Source: Thermodesulfovibrionales bacterium (lineage in GTDB: Bacteria; Nitrospirota; Thermodesulfovibrionia; Thermodesulfovibrionales; UBA1546). From it: a DNA stretch of 8,192 nucleotides. Numbering within the stretch: the first letter of the stretch is position 1; every line of letters starts with the position of its first letter. Below the pieces are notes generated by a model. The model had not been told where the DNA came from. It made no database searches and saw only the letters and a list, made by a program, of their open reading frames with translations. Shown piece by piece: positions 5,681 to 8,192 of the stretch. The stretch spans positions 1 through 8,192 of the forward strand of contig CAKKPR010000130.1 in the NCBI GenBank assembly GCA_919901705.1. The letters run 5' to 3'. The translations under genes and the position numbers were made by a program.

Positions 5681-6466
5681 ATGGAAATATTAAAGCAGCT
5701 CAGATGGCAGGATTATCTGGACATTGGCCTTGTGTCCCTTCTGATTTATCGCCTTCTTCTTTTTATAAAAGGTACAAAGGCAGTCCAGATGCTCATAGGT
5801 CTCGGTGTACTGCTGTTTGCATCATTTCTTTCCACTTACACAGGCCTTTACACAATGGACTGGATAATACAGAGCTTCTGGGCACAGATAGTGATAGCGC
5901 TCATCGTGCTTTTCCAGCCTGAGATAAGAAGGGCTCTTGCCCAGATGGGTGAGACCCCGTTCCTTCAGTCCTTCACTTCCGCTGAGGAACTTAAGTCTCT
6001 TGAAGAGATAGTGAAGGCAACAGTGGCCCTTGCAAACAGGAAGATAGGAGCCCTGATTGCTATTGAGCGTGAGACAAGCCTCGGAGATTTTGTTGAGATA
6101 GGCACGCCATTGGATGCAAAGGTTACCAGAGAAATACTCCTCAGTATTTTTCACCCTTCATCTCCCATACATGACGGGGCAGTTGTTATACGCGGGAACA
6201 GGATAGTTGCCGCAGGATGTTTTTTGCCTATCACACTCAAGACAGAGGTTGATAAGTCCATGGGGACAAGGCACAGGGCAGGCCTGGGACTTACAGAAGA
6301 GACCGATGCTGTTGTTATTGTGGTTTCTGAGGAAACAGGCATTATCTCAATGGCTATTGGCGGAAGGCTTGAGACCCACATTGACATGGGGACTTTAAGG
6401 GATAAACTGACGGATATGTTTACATCACAGAAGGGTCGGAGACTCGACTCTACGAGAAGGCGATGA
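5681..6466 (+). CDS. cdaA: Diadenylate cyclase, CdaA type (cyclic di-AMP synthase)
   Basis: Makes cyclic di-AMP from two ATP at the inner membrane; c-di-AMP controls osmolyte and envelope balance. The 261-residue protein has the CdaA plan: three N-terminal TM helices at about 14-29, 35-55 and 62-78, a short coiled linker, then the DAC domain at about 105-245. Active-site motifs are present: DGA (165-167) followed by VVIRGNRI, and GTRHRA (195-200), with SEETGIIS (216-223) after. The membrane helices and absence of the DisA DNA-binding part exclude DisA. Residues 252-261 (GRRLDSTRRR) are an unusual basic tail encoded by the repeat motif at 6435-6450. The start ATG 5681 is preceded only by a purine-rich weak ribosome site. 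The stop overlaps the next start by four bases (ATGA), so it is coupled to the cdaR-like gene. Confidence 0.96.
   Translation: MEILKQLRWQDYLDIGLVSLLIYRLLLFIKGTKAVQMLIGLGVLLFASFLSTYTGLYTMDWIIQSFWAQIVIALIVLFQPEIRRALAQMGETPFLQSFTSAEELKSLEEIVKATVALANRKIGALIAIERETSLGDFVEIGTPLDAKVTREILLSIFHPSSPIHDGAVVIRGNRIVAAGCFLPITLKTEVDKSMGTRHRAGLGLTEETDAVVIVVSEETGIISMAIGGRLETHIDMGTLRDKLTDMFTSQKGRRLDSTRRR
6435..6450. repeat. Second copy of the GTCGGA-ACTCGACTC motif, at the end of cdaA
   Basis: GTCGGAGACTCGACTC matches 4956-4971 at 15 of 16 bases. It is read in the same frame there as here (GRRLDS here, SRILDS in the deaminase). It can form the stem GTCG/CGAC, or an alternative CTCG/CGAG stem (6443-6446 with 6453-6456). 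It lies after the conserved catalytic domain, just before the cdaR start. A chance match of this size within 8 kb is not excluded; the shared frame and hairpin make a dispersed element more likely. Confidence 0.4.
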
Positions 6467-7101
6467 GAAAGCTCTTGCTCGAAAACATGGGGATGAAAGT
6501 TGCCGCAGTTGTCATGGCAATAACCCTATGGTTTTTTGTCACGTCAAGGGGACAATCCGAGGTGTTAATGGACGTGCCTATTGAACTCAAAAATATCCCC
6601 AGTGGATTTGAGAGTGTAAGGCAGGGGATAAAAACTGTGAGCGTGAGCATAAAAGGACAGGAGAGGCTTCTCAGGAATATGAAACCCGCTGCTGTGAGGG
6701 TGCATGTAGATTTAAGCAAGGCCAAGAAGGGGAAAGGCACATATTACATAAACAATGAGGATGTAAAGCTTCCCTCGACAATGACCGTTACAAATATAAG
6801 CCCGTCTTCTGTTATTGTTGCACTCGAAGAGACAGTTATCAGGACAGCGCCTGTTCAGGCTGTTGTTTTGGGTACCCCTAAAAAAGGATTTTTTGTCGGT
6901 TCAGTTGAGGTTAATCCGAGGGAAATGACCATTGAGGGCGCCAGGTCAGAGGTCAGCAGGATAAAGTCTCTCAGGACAGAACCAATTGATATTACGGACA
7001 TGGATGAGACCTCTGTTCAGGAAGTGAGGCTTGATACCGGGGGCAGGAATGTAAGGACAGAGGTTCAGGAAGTCAACGTAAAGATTGTTATAAAAAAATA
7101 A
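6463..7101 (+). CDS. cdaR: YbbR-domain protein, CdaR-like regulator of the diadenylate cyclase
   Basis: A 212-residue membrane-anchored protein with one TM helix at about 11-27 (VAAVVMAITLWFFV, after the family-like start LLLENMGMK) and an extracytoplasmic part. Two YbbR repeats follow at about 32-122 (VPIELKNIPSGF, then VSIKG) and 125-210 (APVQAVVLGTPKKGFFVG, then MTIEGARSEV). In Firmicutes CdaR binds and tunes CdaA; the same role is inferred from the family and the ATGA overlap. It has fewer YbbR repeats than the three or four in Bacillus CdaR, as is common outside Firmicutes. In many genomes glmM follows this pair; here it does not. Confidence 0.92.
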   Translation: MRKLLLENMGMKVAAVVMAITLWFFVTSRGQSEVLMDVPIELKNIPSGFESVRQGIKTVSVSIKGQERLLRNMKPAAVRVHVDLSKAKKGKGTYYINNEDVKLPSTMTVTNISPSSVIVALEETVIRTAPVQAVVLGTPKKGFFVGSVEVNPREMTIEGARSEVSRIKSLRTEPIDITDMDETSVQEVRLDTGGRNVRTEVQEVNVKIVIKK

Positions 7102-7146
7102 GGAATGGGAATCGCGAAGCATATAATATAAATTCGTTCTAACTTG

Positions 7147-7175
7147 TTGACAGAACCTCTTTCATTTGGTAATCT
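7147..7175 (+). promoter_or_regulatory. Candidate sigma70 promoter for the secretion transporter gene
   Basis: A perfect TTGACA (7147-7152) is followed after 17 bp by TAATCT (7170-7175), a poor but acceptable -10. Transcription would start near 7182, giving a leader of about 70 bases. The inverted repeat GTTCT/AGAAC (7136-7140 and 7152-7156) straddles the -35 box. The rest of the 152-bp gap shows no clear terminator for the cdaA-cdaR transcript. Confidence 0.45.
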
Positions 7176-7244
7176 ACATCTGCTATCCGGTTATTCAGAT
7201 ATTTGAAATATACTGCTTCTGAAAATTTAAAAGTAAATAATCCT

Positions 7245-7250
7245 GGGAGG
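7245..7250 (+). promoter_or_regulatory. Ribosome binding site GGGAGG with two possible starts
   Basis: GGGAGG ends only three bases before ATG 7254, which is too close for ideal use, but nine bases before the in-frame GTG at 7260. The GTG start would shorten the signal peptide by two residues with no effect on the mature protein. ATG is kept as the annotated start by convention. Confidence 0.6.
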
Positions 7251-7253
7251 CTG

Positions 7254-8192
7254 ATGGCCGTGGTATTAAAGATTCAAAGGATTAAGGAAATATTCTTATG
7301 TTTGACGGCAATACTCCTGTTTAGCGCCCCCGCCCTCGCACAGGAAAAGAGCGGCGAAATCCTTCAGCAGTTGGAAAAGAAAGAGCTAATTCCAAAAGAG
7401 AAGCCCGAAGCTCCGGTAATCGAGCAAAAAGAAGAAAAGCCCAGAGATGCCATTGACGGCAAGAAAATCCTGATAAGACAGATCAAACTGCAAGGCGCAG
7501 CCCTTATTGATGAGCAAACCCTTAAAATAATCCTTTCAAAATATGAAAACAAAGAACTCACCCTGTCGGAGATAAACCAAATAGCGGAAGACATAACGCT
7601 GAATTACCGTAAACAAGGCTATATCCTTGCATATGCCTACATAGCTCCGCAGGAAATCAAAGACGGCATATTGGAAATCAGCGTAATAGAAGGAAGGACA
7701 GGAGAAATCACAATAAGAGGCAATAAATCCTACAGCGCAAAATTCATCCAAAAGCATCTTGAAAGAATCAAACAAGACCCCTCGCTCAAAGAAGAGAAAC
7801 TTGAAAGGGCCTTGCTCATCCTCAACGAATATCCATCCCTCAGTGTAAAGGCATCACTAACGGCAGGCAAAGAACTTGGCGCAACAGACATCACGGCGCA
7901 GGCAAAAGACAGCCTGCCCATATCAGGAAGCCTCTTTTATGACAACTTCGGCACAAACATAACAAGCAAACACCGCGCCGGTATAAATCTTAACACAGGC
8001 AACCTCATAACAAGCGGGGATTATTTGATGTTAAGAGGCCTGACAGGGCTTGACAGGATTGATCTAAACAAACTCTCATACGGAAGGGCAGAGTATCTTT
8101 TTCCGATAGATTACAATGGCACAAAGATGGGTCTAAGCTACGCAAACAGCATATATAAAGCAGGAGAGCAATACACAATCCTCGACATACAC
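7254..8192 (+). CDS. TpsB-type two-partner secretion transporter (ShlB/FhaC/HecB family), N-terminal part, runs off right edge
   Basis: Outer-membrane Omp85-superfamily pore that exports and may activate a large TpsA adhesin or hemolysin. 313 codons are open to the edge. A signal peptide at about 1-29 ends in PALA before QEK, so signal peptidase I cleavage is likely after Ala29. A charged, Glu/Lys/Pro-rich linker (31-70) follows, then a first POTRA domain at about 71-146 (KILIRQIKLQGAALID; YRKQGYILAYAYI; LEISVIEGR) and a second at about 148-218 (ITIRGNK; RALLILNEYPSLSVKASL). The first barrel strands begin at about 222 (SGSLFYDNFGTNITSKHRAGINLN). The catalytic-loop VRGY-type motif of the family would lie beyond the window. 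The usual family length is about 550-580 residues, so roughly half is visible. The substrate gene is not in view and may follow. Its bases look more A/C-rich than the preceding genes, but no transfer sign is firm. Confidence 0.9.
   Translation, partial: MAVVLKIQRIKEIFLCLTAILLFSAPALAQEKSGEILQQLEKKELIPKEKPEAPVIEQKEEKPRDAIDGKKILIRQIKLQGAALIDEQTLKIILSKYENKELTLSEINQIAEDITLNYRKQGYILAYAYIAPQEIKDGILEISVIEGRTGEITIRGNKSYSAKFIQKHLERIKQDPSLKEEKLERALLILNEYPSLSVKASLTAGKELGATDITAQAKDSLPISGSLFYDNFGTNITSKHRAGINLNTGNLITSGDYLMLRGLTGLDRIDLNKLSYGRAEYLFPIDYNGTKMGLSYANSIYKAGEQYTILDIH

Noticed and set aside
5822..6154. Minus-strand open frame inside cdaA
   Set aside because: It lies opposite a fully conserved coding region and shows no recognisable domain; it is a by-product of codon use on the other strand.
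7122..7127. TATAAT as -10 of a promoter after cdaR
   Set aside because: The hexamer is perfect but no -35-like sequence lies 16-18 bp upstream; it falls at the end of the cdaR coding sequence.
7136..7156. Terminator hairpin GTTCT/AGAAC after cdaR
   Set aside because: The stem is only 5 bp with an 11-base loop and no proper T-run; too weak to call.

Overview
The window comes from a Gram-negative bacterium with an envelope-rich, signalling-rich gene set. It holds a periplasmic-sensing (CHASE2) Ser/Thr kinase, a membrane diadenylate cyclase, and the outer-membrane transporter of a two-partner secretion system. Moderate GC, heavy use of AGG (Arg) and ATA (Ile) codons, and a CCCCCTTA-type palindromic intergenic element are compatible with Nitrospirota or a deltaproteobacterium-like lineage. 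This placement is an impression from style and gene content, not a proven assignment.

Layout. Bases 1-758 (minus strand) carry the N-terminal 252 codons of an unrecognised membrane-anchored protein whose repeated strand patterns resemble a beta-propeller; it runs off the left edge. A 122-bp divergent intergenic region (759-880) follows, with a candidate promoter and overlapping palindromes. Bases 881-4902 form a tight plus-strand cluster: CHASE2-TPR-Ser/Thr kinase, PP2C-type phosphatase (TTG start, 3 bp after the kinase stop and in the same frame), and a double-FHA protein (2 bp after the phosphatase stop). Bases 4931-5461 encode a dCMP deaminase, only 28 bp downstream. Bases 5478-5637 are a 152-bp MITE-like palindromic element with 10-bp terminal inverted repeats and a 4-bp target duplication (ATAG). 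Bases 5681-7101 carry cdaA and a cdaR/ybbR-like gene, overlapping by 4 bp. Bases 7102-7253 are intergenic with a sigma70-like promoter candidate. From 7254 to the right edge runs a TpsB/ShlB-FhaC-type transporter (signal peptide, two POTRA-like regions, start of the barrel).

How the genes fit together. The kinase, phosphatase and FHA protein make a complete reversible Thr-phosphorylation module: an envelope sensor that phosphorylates, an enzyme that reverses it, and a reader of phosphothreonine. No type VI secretion genes lie beside it, so its target is unknown; the divergent propeller protein is a neighbour candidate only. The cdaA-cdaR pair makes and controls cyclic di-AMP. The dCMP deaminase supplies dUMP for thymidylate synthesis.

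Two places (4956-4971 and 6435-6450) share a 15-of-16 GC-rich hairpin motif lying in coding sequence in the same reading frame. In the deaminase it sits within a longer two-hairpin block that encodes a non-conserved N-terminal extension, which suggests a small repeat absorbed into genes.
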